From Microvirga pakistanensis (lineage in GTDB: Bacteria; Pseudomonadota; Alphaproteobacteria; Rhizobiales; Beijerinckiaceae): 64,000 nt of DNA. Position 1 is the stretch's first letter, and each line of letters starts with the position of its first letter. Positions 35,189-46,873 of the stretch are shown piece after piece. The DNA is taken from positions 184,156-248,155 of the forward strand of contig NZ_SPJX01000510.1 of assembly GCF_004458765.1 (NCBI RefSeq), in the 5' to 3' direction. The translations under genes were made by a program, and so were the position numbers. The notes under the pieces are model-generated. The model searched no databases and was not told where the DNA came from. It worked only from the letters and a program-made list of their open reading frames with translations.

Positions 35189-36142
35189 ATGCGCAGTTAC
35201 CTCGATTTTGAAAAGCCCGTCGCCGAGCTCGAGGCGAAGGTCGAAGAGCTCCGTGCCCTTGGCGAGAACCGGGATGCCGTCTCCATCACGGAGGATGTCT
35301 CCCGCCTGGAAGTCAAGGCGGCGGACGCCCTGAAGGATCTCTATTCCAAGCTCACGCCCTGGCAGAAGACCCTGGTTGCGCGCCATCCGCAGCGGCCCCA
35401 CTTCGTCGATTATTGCGCGGGCCTGATCACAGAGTTCACGCCGCTCGCCGGCGACCGCAAGTTCGCCGAGGACGAGGCCATCGTGGCGGGCTTCGGCCGG
35501 TTTCGGGGCCAGCCGGTCTGCGTGATGGGCCAGGAGAAGGGCCACAACACGGAAACCCGCATCCGGCACAATTTCGGCATGGCCCGCCCCGAGGGTTACC
35601 GCAAGGCCGTCCGTCTGATGGAGATGGCCGACCGCTTCGGTCTGCCGGTGCTCTCCTTCGTGGACACCGCCGGCGCCTATCCGGGCATCGAGGCGGAGGA
35701 GCGCGGCCAGGCCGAGGCGATCGCCCGCTCCACCGAGATGCAGCTGGGCCTCGGCGTGCCGAACGTGTCCATCATCATCGGCGAAGGCGGCTCGGGCGGC
35801 GCGATCGCGATCGCCACGGCCAACAAGGTGCTGATGATGGAGCATGCCATCTACAGCGTGATCTCGCCGGAGGGCGCGGCCTCGATCCTCTGGCGCGATG
35901 CGGCCCGTGCCCAGGACGCCGCCACCAACATGAAGATCACCGCCCAGGACCTCCTGCGGCTCGGCGTCATCGACGGCATCGTCACGGAGCCCGTGGGCGG
36001 CGCCCACCGGGACCCCGAGGCCGCCATCCAAGCGGCGGGCAACGCCATCGAGGAGGCCCTGCACGACCTCAGCAACATGGGTCCCGCGGAGATCCGGGAC
36101 CACCGGGCCGACAAGTTCCTCAATATCGGCCGCAAGCTCTGA
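35189..36142 (+). CDS. accA: Acetyl-CoA carboxylase carboxyltransferase subunit alpha
   Basis: 317 residues, full length. MRSYLDFEKPVAELEAKVEE opens the protein. GQEKGHNTETRIRHNFGMA and SFVDTAGAYPGIEAEERGQA are in the crotonase-fold carboxyltransferase domain, with the oxyanion-hole glycines in GEGGSGGAIAIAT. With AccD it transfers CO2 from biotin to acetyl-CoA to give malonyl-CoA for fatty-acid synthesis. accD is not adjacent, which is usual in this order. Confidence 0.97.
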   Translation: MRSYLDFEKPVAELEAKVEELRALGENRDAVSITEDVSRLEVKAADALKDLYSKLTPWQKTLVARHPQRPHFVDYCAGLITEFTPLAGDRKFAEDEAIVAGFGRFRGQPVCVMGQEKGHNTETRIRHNFGMARPEGYRKAVRLMEMADRFGLPVLSFVDTAGAYPGIEAEERGQAEAIARSTEMQLGLGVPNVSIIIGEGGSGGAIAIATANKVLMMEHAIYSVISPEGAASILWRDAARAQDAATNMKITAQDLLRLGVIDGIVTEPVGGAHRDPEAAIQAAGNAIEEALHDLSNMGPAEIRDHRADKFLNIGRKL

Positions 36143-36395
36143 AGCGTCCCCGCCTCCGGGGCTGCCCCCCTGCGGGAGCGGCCCGGAGGCTTCGCAGATC
36201 CGGCACCTCCGAAGAGGTGTCCCTCCGGGGTGAGAGATCCCGTCAAACATTCCTCCCAACGGGTGTATTTACCTCCCTTTAACGACGACTCCATCACGGC
36301 CCCGCTTGCAGTAATCAGCAGTTAAGGCTAACGATCTAAGGGTTAAGGGGAACTGTCAGGCATAGAGCCGGCAGATCAGAATTGCGGGGTCCCCC

Positions 36396-37694
36396 ATGTT
36401 GAAGCGTATCGCATTGGCCGCGAGCCTGGCGCTCGCGCTTGCTGCCTGCCAGGACGACAATCTCGCCCGAGGCTCCACGCGCCACCTTGTTCCGATTCCG
36501 CCAGCCACCATGGCGCTCATGTCCACCAAGGGCATGTCCAAGGACGATCCCATCCTGATCCGGGCCTACAAGAAGGAATCGGAGCTGGAGGTCTGGAAAC
36601 GCGGGTCCAACGGCAAGTACGCCCTGCTCAAGACCTATCCGATCTGCCGCTGGTCCGGCCAGCTCGGCCCCAAGACCCGCGAGGGCGACCGCCAGGTGCC
36701 GGAAGGCTTCTACACGGTCACCCCGGCGCAGATGAACCCGAATTCCTCCTATTATCTGTCGTTCGATACCGGCTACCCGAACACTTTCGACCGTTCGCTG
36801 GGCCGCAACGGCGGGGATATCATGGTCCACGGTTCGTGCTCCTCGCGCGGCTGCTTCGCCATGACGGACCAGAACATCGCGGAAATCTACGCGATCGCCC
36901 GCGAGGCCTTCGCCAGCGGCCAGCGCGCCTTCCAGTTCCAGTCCTATCCGTTCCGGATGACGGCGGAGAACCTGGCCAAGCACCGCCTCGACCCGAACAT
37001 CGCCTTCTGGAAGAACCTGAAGGAAGGGTCCGACACCTTCGAGGTGACGAAGGAGGAGGTGCAGGTGGCGACGGCCAACCGGCGCTACCAGTTCAACGCC
37101 GACCCCGAGGTGGCCTCGGCCGTGGCGCAGAAGCGCGTCAAAGACGAGCAGGAGGTGGCCGAGCTGGTCGCGAAGGGCACGAAGCCGGTCAAACTCGTCT
37201 ATCACGACGGCGACACCCACGAATCGTTCCGCACGGCGCTGGCCAACGTCACCGGCGTCACCGACAGCAAGCTCGGCTATGTGAGCCGCACGGAGGGCAT
37301 CGCCTCCGGGCCGCAGCAGATCGCGCTCGACGACAGCGGCCGCGAGAAGATCGAGACCCCGTCGACGGCCCTGGCCTTCGCGTCCATGCGGGAAGAGCCG
37401 GTGGAGGCCGTGCAGCCTAAGACCGTCGCGGCGGCTCACACGGCTGCGGTTGCGCCTGCCGCTACCAAGTCCGCCGCCGCTGTGGCGACGGCCTCGGAGG
37501 AGACGCCCTTCTACAAGAAGATGTTCAGCAATGTCGCCGATCTCTTCAGCGCCTCGCCGCAGCCCACCGCCGAAACGGCCCAGGCCACGCCCCTCACGGT
37601 TCCCGCCATTGCTCCAGCCGCCAGAACCCCGGCGAAACCCCAGAAGCGCGCCGAGGCGTCAGCCGGCGTGAAGGTGGCTCAGGTCCGGAACTGA
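36396..37694 (+). CDS. YafK-type L,D-transpeptidase lipoprotein
   Basis: 432 residues. A lipoprotein signal (MLKRIALAASLALALAAC) puts the protein on a membrane facing the periplasm. The YkuD/YafK catalytic domain spans about residues 45-195 with IMVHGSCSSRGCFAMTD (catalytic His-x-Cys region). The C-terminal 120 residues are Ala/Pro/Thr-rich and disordered. Such enzymes form or trim 3-3 cross-links or detach lipoprotein anchors on peptidoglycan. It is followed by a strong terminator. Confidence 0.9.
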   Translation: MLKRIALAASLALALAACQDDNLARGSTRHLVPIPPATMALMSTKGMSKDDPILIRAYKKESELEVWKRGSNGKYALLKTYPICRWSGQLGPKTREGDRQVPEGFYTVTPAQMNPNSSYYLSFDTGYPNTFDRSLGRNGGDIMVHGSCSSRGCFAMTDQNIAEIYAIAREAFASGQRAFQFQSYPFRMTAENLAKHRLDPNIAFWKNLKEGSDTFEVTKEEVQVATANRRYQFNADPEVASAVAQKRVKDEQEVAELVAKGTKPVKLVYHDGDTHESFRTALANVTGVTDSKLGYVSRTEGIASGPQQIALDDSGREKIETPSTALAFASMREEPVEAVQPKTVAAAHTAAVAPAATKSAAAVATASEETPFYKKMFSNVADLFSASPQPTAETAQATPLTVPAIAPAARTPAKPQKRAEASAGVKVAQVRN

Positions 37695-37720
37695 GCCGGG
37701 AGCCTGCTTCAAAACCAAAA

Positions 37721-37745
37721 GCCCGCCGCACCGGCGGGCTTTTTG
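37721..37745 (+). terminator. Rho-independent terminator after the L,D-transpeptidase gene
   Basis: AGCCCGCCG (37721-37729) pairs with CGGCGGGCT (37733-37741) around a three-base loop and continues into a T-run. Confidence 0.92.
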
Positions 37746-37815
37746 CTGTTTGGATCCTCAAAGGTTGCCCAGCAACTTCGGAGTCGCGAGTGAATTGAAG
37801 ATCGGAGGCCGAGCT

Positions 37816-38751
37816 GTGCGCGACGATCCACGCATCATCACCCTTCCCAAGCCGCTGCGGCATCAGATCGACCTCCTCGCCCGGTCGCTCCTCCAGCCTG
37901 TCCGGACCTTCGACTTCGCCACGCCCTCTTTCGAGCCCGCGCTGGTTGCGCCGGAATCCGTCTCCTGGCGCATCTTCAAGAATCCGGTCTCGGTCTTCAT
38001 CGGCGGCGTGGCGGCGGTGCTGCTCGAGTTCGGGGAGCCTCGCGTCCGCGACGGGGTCTGGCAGCACAGCAACTTCCGGACCGACCCGCTCACGCGGCTG
38101 CAGCGCACCGGCCTTGCCGCCATGGTCACGGTCTACGGCGCCCGCAGCAAGGCGGAGGCGATGATCGCGGGCGTCGTCCGGCGGCACGATCGCGTTGCCG
38201 GCCACACCCGGGAGGGGGAACCCTATCACGCCAACGACCCGGAGTTGCTCGACTGGGTCCAGGCCACGGCCGGCTTCGGCTTCATGGAGGCTTACCACGC
38301 CTATGTGAGGCCCCTGACCGGCGCCGAGCGCGACTCGCTGTTCAGGGAAGCCGTCCCGGCCGCACGGCTCTACGGGGCCGTTGGGGCTCCCTCGTCGCAA
38401 GCCGGCCTCGACGCCCTGTTCGACGCCATGCAGGCGCGGCTCGTCCCCTCGCCCATCGTGTTCGAATTTCTGGACATCATGAGGCAGGCCGCGATCCTGC
38501 CCGCACCGGCGCGTCCGGCGCAACGGGTGCTGCTCAAGGCCGCCGTGGAGATCCTGCCGCCCTGGGTGCGCGAGCGGCTGGGGCTCGACGCACAGTGGAG
38601 GCTCGGCCCCCTGGAGCGAGCCTTCGTCCGCACCATGGCCCGGGCGAGCGACCGCCTCGTCCTGCCCTCGTTCCCCGCCGTCCAATCCTGCCGCCGCCTG
38701 GGCCTGCCGGATGATTATCTTTATCGGGGTGAGAGGACCGCCGCGCCGTGA
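37816..38751 (+). CDS. Oxygenase MpaB family protein (DUF2236)
   Basis: 311 residues from the GTG at 37816, chosen because GGAGG lies seven bases before it; a longer reading frame from a TTG at 37750 would start inside the preceding terminator zone. The helical domain has RRHDRVAGHTREGEPYHAND and DWVQATAGFGFMEAYHAYV, matching the MpaB/rubber-oxygenase-related family that binds haem through histidine. Function in bacteria is mostly unknown. Confidence 0.85.
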   Translation: MRDDPRIITLPKPLRHQIDLLARSLLQPVRTFDFATPSFEPALVAPESVSWRIFKNPVSVFIGGVAAVLLEFGEPRVRDGVWQHSNFRTDPLTRLQRTGLAAMVTVYGARSKAEAMIAGVVRRHDRVAGHTREGEPYHANDPELLDWVQATAGFGFMEAYHAYVRPLTGAERDSLFREAVPAARLYGAVGAPSSQAGLDALFDAMQARLVPSPIVFEFLDIMRQAAILPAPARPAQRVLLKAAVEILPPWVRERLGLDAQWRLGPLERAFVRTMARASDRLVLPSFPAVQSCRRLGLPDDYLYRGERTAAP

Positions 38752-38774
38752 CAAGGCCCGTCACGGATCGCCCG

Positions 38775-38816
38775 CGTCATGGCCGCACGTGTTGCGGCCA
38801 TCTACGCCTTTGAAAA
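38775..38816. repeat. Second-family palindromic repeat, copy 2
   Basis: CGTCATGGCCGCA followed by TGCGGCCATCTACGCCTTTG contains the palindrome GGCCGCA/TGCGGCC. Its flanks resemble 42883-42922 (CGTCGTGGCCGG ... CCGGCCATCCACGTCTTCG). It lies between the convergent MpaB-family gene and secA. Confidence 0.55.
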
Positions 38817-38835
38817 CGCCTCGATCGTCCGGCCA

Positions 38836-41649
<2,814 letters not shown>

Positions 41650-41898
41650 CGAGAGCCTTCGAAATTCCAGAAGATTTAAGGGGGCGTTGGCGCCGCCTTA
41701 TAGACCTAATTATGCGGAAGCGCATCTTAAAGTCCGTGCCTGAACAGCGCAGCCCGGCCTCCGCAAGCAGGCCCCGACGAAAGGGCCACGCTTACGGGAT
41801 GCTGTGACATAAATATGCCATCGCTTGCAAACGTAAACAGGTTGAGCCATCTGATCCTTGCTGTCCGTGGGCTCTGTCAGCCCACCAGAGGATCTGAC
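41650..41898. promoter_or_regulatory. Divergent secA / parvulin promoter region
   Basis: 249 bp with no coding sequence. It should contain promoters for both divergent genes. I see no clear hairpin or sigma-specific motif. Confidence 0.4.
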
Positions 41899-42810
41899 AT
41901 GTCTGCACTCTCGGTTCGCAAAAGCCTTCTCACTCTTGGCGCCGCCCTGCCCCTGATGGCCGGCGCCGCCCTCGCCCAGACGCCCCCCGCCTCGTCCCCT
42001 CCTGCCTCGTCCCCGGCCACCTCCCCGGCCGCCGTGCCGGCCGTGGACCCCTCCAAGGTGGTGGCCCGGGTGAACGGCCTTGAGATTACCGAAGGGGATC
42101 TGGCCATCGCCGCCGAGGATCCGGCCCTTCAGATGCCGAACGTGCCCGACGAGCAGAAGCGTGAGCTTCTGACCGGCTACATGATCGATCTGAAGCTCGG
42201 CGCCAAGGCCGCCGAGGCCGCCAAGGTCGGCAGCGGCGCGGATTTCGCCCGCAAGCTCGCCTACAACCGGGACAAGACCCTGCTGGACGAGTACCTCGAC
42301 CAGACCGCCAAGAAGGCCGTGACCCCGGACGCCGCCCGCAAGCTCTACGACGAGACCGTCAAGAGCCTTCCCGCCGAGCAGGAGGTTCGCGCGCGTCACA
42401 TCCTCGTGGAGAACGAGGATGAGGCCAAGAAAGCCGCCGCGCGCGTGAAAGGCGGCGAGGACTTCGCCAAGGTCGCCGGCGAGCTCTCCAAGGATCCCGG
42501 ATCCAAGACCGACGGCGGCGATCTCGGCTTCTTCACCAAGGACCGGATGGTCGAGCCTTTCGCCGAGGCCGCCTTCAAGCTGGAGGCCGGCCAGATCTCC
42601 GATCCGGTGAAGAGCCAGTTCGGCTGGCACGTGATCAAGGTCGAGGAGAAGCGCGCCAAGCCCGCGCCGAGCTTCGAGGAGACAAAGGATCAGGTCGAGG
42701 CCTATCTCGGCCGCAAGGCCCAGCAGGACCTCATCACGAGCCTGCGCAAGGACGCCAAGATCGAGCGCCTGGACGACAAGGGCAACCTCGTCGAGCAGAA
42801 GCAGCCGTAA
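41899..42810 (+). CDS. Periplasmic peptidyl-prolyl cis-trans isomerase, parvulin type
   Basis: 303 residues from the ATG at 41899. A signal peptide (LLTLGAALPLMAGAALAQ) is followed by a Pro/Ser/Ala-rich linker and a SurA-like N-terminal helical region (VVARVNGLEITEGDLAIA). The PpiC rotamase domain spans about 165-265, with VRARHILVENEDEAKKAAA, GGDLGFFTKDRMVEPFAEAA and FGWHVIKVEEKR. It should assist folding of exported proteins. A strong terminator follows. Confidence 0.92.
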   Translation: MSALSVRKSLLTLGAALPLMAGAALAQTPPASSPPASSPATSPAAVPAVDPSKVVARVNGLEITEGDLAIAAEDPALQMPNVPDEQKRELLTGYMIDLKLGAKAAEAAKVGSGADFARKLAYNRDKTLLDEYLDQTAKKAVTPDAARKLYDETVKSLPAEQEVRARHILVENEDEAKKAAARVKGGEDFAKVAGELSKDPGSKTDGGDLGFFTKDRMVEPFAEAAFKLEAGQISDPVKSQFGWHVIKVEEKRAKPAPSFEETKDQVEAYLGRKAQQDLITSLRKDAKIERLDDKGNLVEQKQP

Positions 42811-42831
42811 TCTGCCGGCTCACCGGTGTGC

Positions 42832-42862
42832 AAAGGGCGGTCCCTGGAGACCGCCCTTTTTC
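42832..42862 (+). terminator. Rho-independent terminator after the parvulin gene
   Basis: AAAGGGCGGTC (42832-42842) pairs with GACCGCCCTTT (42849-42859) around six bases and runs into a T-rich tract. Confidence 0.92.
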
Positions 42863-42882
42863 TTTCGATACCGTTTCCTTCT

Positions 42883-42972
42883 CGTCGTGGCCGGGCTTGT
42901 CCCGGCCATCCACGTCTTCGCAACCGCAGCTGCCAAAGGCGCGGATCCCCGGACCAAGTCCGGGATGGGCTA
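42883..42972. repeat. Second-family palindromic repeat, copy 3
   Basis: GGCCGGG/CCCGGCC forms the left hairpin and CCCGGAC/GTCCGGG the right one, joined by about 35 bp. The layout resembles dispersed repeats common between genes in Rhizobiales. It lies between convergent genes. Confidence 0.6.
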
Positions 42973-42995
42973 GGATCGCCAATGAAGTGATGCCG

Positions 42996-43208
42996 TCACT
43001 TGTTCGTCCGTCCCAGGCGGTTCGGATCGACGCCGCCCTCGTCGCTGGTCTGGTTCTCCACGTCGCCCTGGAAGGTCGAGCCGCCATCGAGATCGCGCGG
43101 ATCCTCACCGGACATGGTGGTGCCTTTGGAGCGTCCGATTCCGGGATCGACGTCGAGGTCGCTGCGCGGCCGCTCCTCGGGCTTGGTCTTCGGGTGCTTA
43201 CCCGTCAT
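42996..43208 (-). CDS. Small hydrophilic protein of unknown function, likely general-stress controlled
   Basis: 70 residues from the ATG at 43208. The sequence is strongly charged and Gly/Asp-rich with no hydrophobic core (GRSKGTTMSGEDPRDLDGG, DEGGVDPNRLGRTNK), so it is probably disordered. I recognise no family. An exact EcfG-type promoter lies 29 bp upstream. The combination suggests a hydrophilin-like stress protein, which is an inference. Confidence 0.72.
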   Translation of the reverse strand: MTGKHPKTKPEERPRSDLDVDPGIGRSKGTTMSGEDPRDLDGGSTFQGDVENQTSDEGGVDPNRLGRTNK

Positions 43209-43236
43209 GACAGCCTCCGTTGATACTGACCGGGTC

Positions 43237-43261
43237 AACGGGGACACAGCGGACGCGTTCC
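43237..43261 (-). promoter_or_regulatory. EcfG-type (general stress response) promoter before the 70-residue protein
   Basis: On the minus strand GGAAC (43261-43257), 16 bases, then CGTT (43240-43237), the exact consensus and the same spacing as the site at 16549-16573. The -10 element ends 28 bp before the ATG at 43208. Confidence 0.75.
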
Positions 43262-43368
43262 TTGCCGTCGGCACCATCCTTCGTGCAGCTTTGACTTGAC
43301 AAGGAGCCGTAAAAAACCGCACGTCGCGTTTCCTAACGGTATTCCATCCGCTCATTTTGAGACCCCGC

Positions 43369-44610
43369 ATGTCCCAAACCGTGTCTCCGCTCGCGCCCAA
43401 GACAGTTCCCAGCCTTCCCGCCATCGAGGGCATACGGATCGCAACGGCGGAGGCGGGCATCCGGTACAAGAACCGGACGGACGTGCTCTACGTGACCCTG
43501 CCCAAGGACACGGCGGTCGCGGGCGTGTTCACCCGCTCCAAGTGCCCCTCGGCTCCGGTGGATTGGTGCCGCAAGAACCTCGCCAAGGGCACGGCGCGGG
43601 CGCTCGTGGTCAATTCCGGAAACGCCAATGCCTTCACGGGCAAGAAGGGCGCGGATGCGGTGAAGCTCACCGCCGAGATCGCGGCCGAAGCCGCAGGCTG
43701 CCGCGCCTCGCAGGTGTTCGTCGCATCCACGGGCGTGATCGGCGAACCGCTCGACGCCACCAAGTTCCAGGGCGTCCTGGAAGCCTGCGAGAAGAAGGCG
43801 AAGCCCACGGCCTGGCTCGAGGCGGCCAAGGCCATCATGACCACGGACACCTTCCCGAAGGTGGCGACCCGCACGGCCACCCTCGGAGGCGTCGAGGTGA
43901 CGATCAACGGCATCGCCAAGGGAGCCGGCATGATCGCGCCCGACATGGCGACGATGCTCTCCTTCATCTTCACCGATGCGCCCATCGCGGCTCCCGTTCT
44001 GCAGGCGCTGCTCAAGAAAGGCGCCGACAAGAGCTTCAACTGCGTGACGGTGGACAGCGACACCTCCACGTCCGACACCCTGCTCTTCTTCGCGACCGGC
44101 GCCGCTTCCGGCCGCGGGGCGCCCGCGATTTCGCTTCCGAGCGACCGGCGCCTGAAGGATTTCCGCGCCGCGCTCGAGAGCCTGCTCTGCGACCTCGCCC
44201 AGCAGGTCGCCCGCGACGGCGAGGGGGCGCGCAAGTTCGTGACCGTGAAGGTGACCGGCGCCACGGGCACCACGTCGGCCAAGCGCATCGCCATGGCGAT
44301 CGCCAACTCCCCGCTCGTGAAGACGGCGGTGGCCGGCGAGGACGCCAACTGGGGCCGCGTGGTCATGGCCGTCGGCAAGGCGGGCGAACCGGCCGAGCGC
44401 GACAAGCTCGCCATCTGGTTCGGCGACATCCGCGTGGCCGTGAAGGGCGCGCGGGACCCGGAATACAGCGAGGCGAAGACCTCCGCCTACATGAAGGGCG
44501 ACGAGATCACGATCCGCGTCGACCTCGGCCTCGGCCGCGGCGAGGCGACCGCATGGACCTGCGACCTCACCAAGGCCTACGTGGAAATCAACGGCGACTA
44601 CCGGAGCTGA
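43369..44610 (+). CDS. argJ: Bifunctional glutamate N-acetyltransferase / amino-acid acetyltransferase
   Basis: 413 residues from the ATG at 43369. The self-cleavage site is KGAGMIAPDMATMLSF, where the threonine becomes the N-terminal nucleophile of the beta chain. VNSGNANAFTGKKGADAV and STGVIGEPLDATK are further family marks. It transfers acetyl from N-acetylornithine to glutamate in the cyclic arginine pathway. Whether it also uses acetyl-CoA is not visible. Neighbours secA, parvulin and mutT form a group common in Rhizobiales. Confidence 0.96.
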   Translation: MSQTVSPLAPKTVPSLPAIEGIRIATAEAGIRYKNRTDVLYVTLPKDTAVAGVFTRSKCPSAPVDWCRKNLAKGTARALVVNSGNANAFTGKKGADAVKLTAEIAAEAAGCRASQVFVASTGVIGEPLDATKFQGVLEACEKKAKPTAWLEAAKAIMTTDTFPKVATRTATLGGVEVTINGIAKGAGMIAPDMATMLSFIFTDAPIAAPVLQALLKKGADKSFNCVTVDSDTSTSDTLLFFATGAASGRGAPAISLPSDRRLKDFRAALESLLCDLAQQVARDGEGARKFVTVKVTGATGTTSAKRIAMAIANSPLVKTAVAGEDANWGRVVMAVGKAGEPAERDKLAIWFGDIRVAVKGARDPEYSEAKTSAYMKGDEITIRVDLGLGRGEATAWTCDLTKAYVEINGDYRS

Positions 44611-44619
44611 TGGCCGGAT

Positions 44620-44996
44620 TTAAGAAACAACGGTCACCTTGCGCTTGATCGTCACCCGCATCGGTCCGCCATATTGGTTCATGCCGATCAGAGCGTAAGC
44701 GAATTCGTCCGCGCCTTGATAGCCAGCCTTGGCAACATAAACGGCGCGCAGATTTTGCACTCCCGCACGACCGATCCTGGGAGCCTGGACGATCTTCACG
44801 TCAGTGATGGTCCAGGGATACCGGTGAGACCAAAGGCGCACCCTGTGCTCGACTTGACGGTGATGGGCGCTTCAAGCTCGACCGTATCACCGGTAAACGT
44901 GACGGGTGGCCCGTTGCAGGCGGCCTGGGCGATACCCGGAAGCGCAGAACCCAGCGGAATGGCCACGGTTTGAAGCAAAGACTTGGGTGCGAGCAT
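44620..44996 (-). pseudogene. Frameshifted gene for a small secreted protein
   Basis: Two overlapping frames make one protein. The upstream frame (ATG at 44996) encodes a signal peptide (SLLQTVAIPLGSALPGIAQA) and a mature start with two cysteines, ending in SSTGCAFGLTGIPGP. The downstream frame to the stop at 44620 continues with ITDVKIVQAPRIGRAG, VYVAKAGYQGADEFAYALIG and YGGPMRVTIKRKVTV. The second part looks like the C-terminal half of a beta-rich secreted domain and has no signal of its own. A one-base loss (or equivalent) near 44796-44850 would explain the break. A sequencing error is possible. Confidence 0.68.
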
Positions 44997-45095
44997 GAAT
45001 AGGTCTCCCTTAGGGCAAACCTATATAGCGTTACTAGGTTACCCAGTAAGGAGAGGTGAATTGTTTTATGCGATCGAATCGGCTGAAGGTCCGCC

Positions 45096-45521
45096 ATGTC
45101 CATGAACACGCCCCCTCTCAAGCTCACCCTCGTCGTTGCCGTCGCGCTCGTCGATACGGACAACCGCATCCTTCTGGCGCAGCGTCCGGAAGGAAAGCAG
45201 CTCGCTGGCCTGTGGGAGTTTCCCGGCGGCAAGGTCGAACCGGGCGAGAGGCCGGAGGAGACGCTGATTCGCGAGCTCGGCGAGGAGCTCGGCATCACCG
45301 TGAAGGAGCCCTGCCTCGCGCCTCTGACCTTCGCGAGCCACGCCTATGAGAGCTTCCACCTCCTGATGCCACTCTACATCTGCCGCCGCTGGGAGGGTTT
45401 CGTGCAACCCATGGAGAGGCAGGCCCTGGCATGGGTGAAGCCGCAGGATCTGCGCCGCTATCCGATGCCGCCCGCGGACGAGCCGCTGATCCCGTTCCTG
45501 CTCGATCTTCTCGGATCGTAA
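45096..45521 (+). CDS. mutT: 8-oxo-dGTP diphosphatase (MutT, Nudix)
   Basis: 141 residues. The Nudix box GGKVEPGERPEETLIRELGE-EL is complete, and LAQRPEGKQLAGLWEFPGGK is typical MutT. It hydrolyses 8-oxo-dGTP to keep oxidised guanine out of DNA. ArgJ and mutT are near neighbours in many Rhizobiales; here the frameshifted gene lies between them. The next EamA gene starts 8 bp after its stop codon. Confidence 0.93.
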   Translation: MSMNTPPLKLTLVVAVALVDTDNRILLAQRPEGKQLAGLWEFPGGKVEPGERPEETLIRELGEELGITVKEPCLAPLTFASHAYESFHLLMPLYICRRWEGFVQPMERQALAWVKPQDLRRYPMPPADEPLIPFLLDLLGS

Positions 45522-45529
45522 GGTCCTTC

Positions 45530-46438
45530 ATGTCGTCTCAACCCGCAGGATCGGCGCCCGCTCCGACCCCGGCCTTCATCCTGTCCAATCTCCTCGTCTG
45601 CTCCTCCCTGTGGGGCAGCGCCTTCCTGTTCGTGAAGCTGAGCGGCAGCCTCAACCCCTTCGTCCTGGCCTCCCTGCGCGGTGTGATCGGGGCGACATCC
45701 CTTGCCGCATGGTTCCTAATTCAGGGAAAGCGTATTCTGCCGCAGCGCCACGAATGGCGGGTCTGGGCCTTTCTCGGCACGTTCAACGGCTGGCTGCCGA
45801 ACGTGCTCGTCGCCTACGCGCTGACCCAGATCGCCACGGCGCCCGCCGCCATGATCCAGGCCTCCTCGCCGCTGATCGTCGCCCTCGTGTCCCACCTGCT
45901 CTTCGCCGACGAGCGGCTCACGCCGCAGCGTCTCCTCGGCGTTCTCGTGGGCTTCATCGGCATGGGGGTCCTGATCGGGCCCGCGGCCCTGTCCGACAGC
46001 GGAATCAGCCCTTCCGGCATCGTCGCCATGGTGCTGGTCGCCTGCAGCTACGCGGCCGCGAACGTCTATGTGCGCACCGTCAAGGCCATGGACCCGGCGC
46101 GCATGGCGCTCGGCCAGCAGATCGGCTCCGGCTCCGCCGCGACCGTGCTGGCGCTCGCCGTCGCGGGCCCGGCGGCCTTCGCGCCCGTTCCCGCGCATCT
46201 TGCGCCCCTGCTGGCGCTCGGCGTCATGTCCACGGCCCTGCCGATCCTGCTGTTCATGAACCTGATCCGCCGCACGGGCCCGACCCGGGCTTCGATGGTG
46301 GGCTATCTGGCGCCGGTCTGGAGCATCCTGCTCGCGGTGCTGTTCCTGAACGAGAGCGTGGGCCCGCGCGAGATCCTCGGCGGCGCGGTGGTGCTGTCGG
46401 GCGTTGCCCTCGTGTCCTTCTCAGGAAAGCTTAGGTGA
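45530..46438 (+). CDS. EamA/DMT-family transporter
   Basis: 302 residues from the ATG at 45530, with ten predicted transmembrane helices. CSSLWGSAFLFVKLSGSLNP starts the first EamA repeat and VLVACSYAAANVYVRTV the second. The substrate is unknown. It probably shares a transcript with mutT. Its last eight bases overlap the end of the convergent thioesterase gene. Confidence 0.88.
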   Translation: MSSQPAGSAPAPTPAFILSNLLVCSSLWGSAFLFVKLSGSLNPFVLASLRGVIGATSLAAWFLIQGKRILPQRHEWRVWAFLGTFNGWLPNVLVAYALTQIATAPAAMIQASSPLIVALVSHLLFADERLTPQRLLGVLVGFIGMGVLIGPAALSDSGISPSGIVAMVLVACSYAAANVYVRTVKAMDPARMALGQQIGSGSAATVLALAVAGPAAFAPVPAHLAPLLALGVMSTALPILLFMNLIRRTGPTRASMVGYLAPVWSILLAVLFLNESVGPREILGGAVVLSGVALVSFSGKLR

Positions 46439-46865
46439 GGGACTTGAGCGCCTCCCGCGTCCGCGGTGGAATATCGACGGGACGCTGCGTCGCCCGATCC
46501 ACGTAAACATGGACGAAATGGCCCTGCGCGGCCGCAAGCTCCGCGCCTTCCTTGAAGATGCCGATCCGGTAGCGCACCGACGAGCGGCCGAGATGCGCGA
46601 CCACGATGCCGGCCTCCAACCGTTCGGGGAAGGCCACGCTCTCGAAATAGGTGCAGCCGGATTCCACCACGAGGCCGATCACCGGACTGTTCGCAAAGTC
46701 GAGCAATCCCTCCTCGATCAGCCAGGCGTTCACGGCACTGTCGAAATAGGAATAGTAATGGACGTTGTTCACGTGCCCGTAGGCATCGTTGTCCATCCAT
46801 CGGGTGGCGACGGGGCGAAAGAGCCTGAAGGCGGAGCGGGTCAACCGCGCGGGACGCTCGGACAT
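46431..46865 (-). CDS. Acyl-CoA thioesterase, 4HBT family
   Basis: 144 residues from the ATG at 46865; a GTG at 46877 that overlaps the upstream stop codon is also possible. The hot-dog active site is TRWMDNDAYGHVNNVHYYSYFD, with the catalytic Asp of the 4-hydroxybenzoyl-CoA thioesterase type, followed by VVESGCTYFESVAFPERL. It hydrolyses an acyl-CoA that cannot be named. It follows the iron alcohol dehydrogenase gene directly. Confidence 0.88.
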   Translation of the reverse strand: MSERPARLTRSAFRLFRPVATRWMDNDAYGHVNNVHYYSYFDSAVNAWLIEEGLLDFANSPVIGLVVESGCTYFESVAFPERLEAGIVVAHLGRSSVRYRIGIFKEGAELAAAQGHFVHVYVDRATQRPVDIPPRTREALKSLT

Positions 46866-46873
46866 GGAGCCGC

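Noticed and set aside
37750..37815. TTG start of the MpaB-family gene at 37750
   Set aside because: It lies directly after the terminator tract with no ribosome-binding site, while the GTG at 37816 has GGAGG at good spacing.
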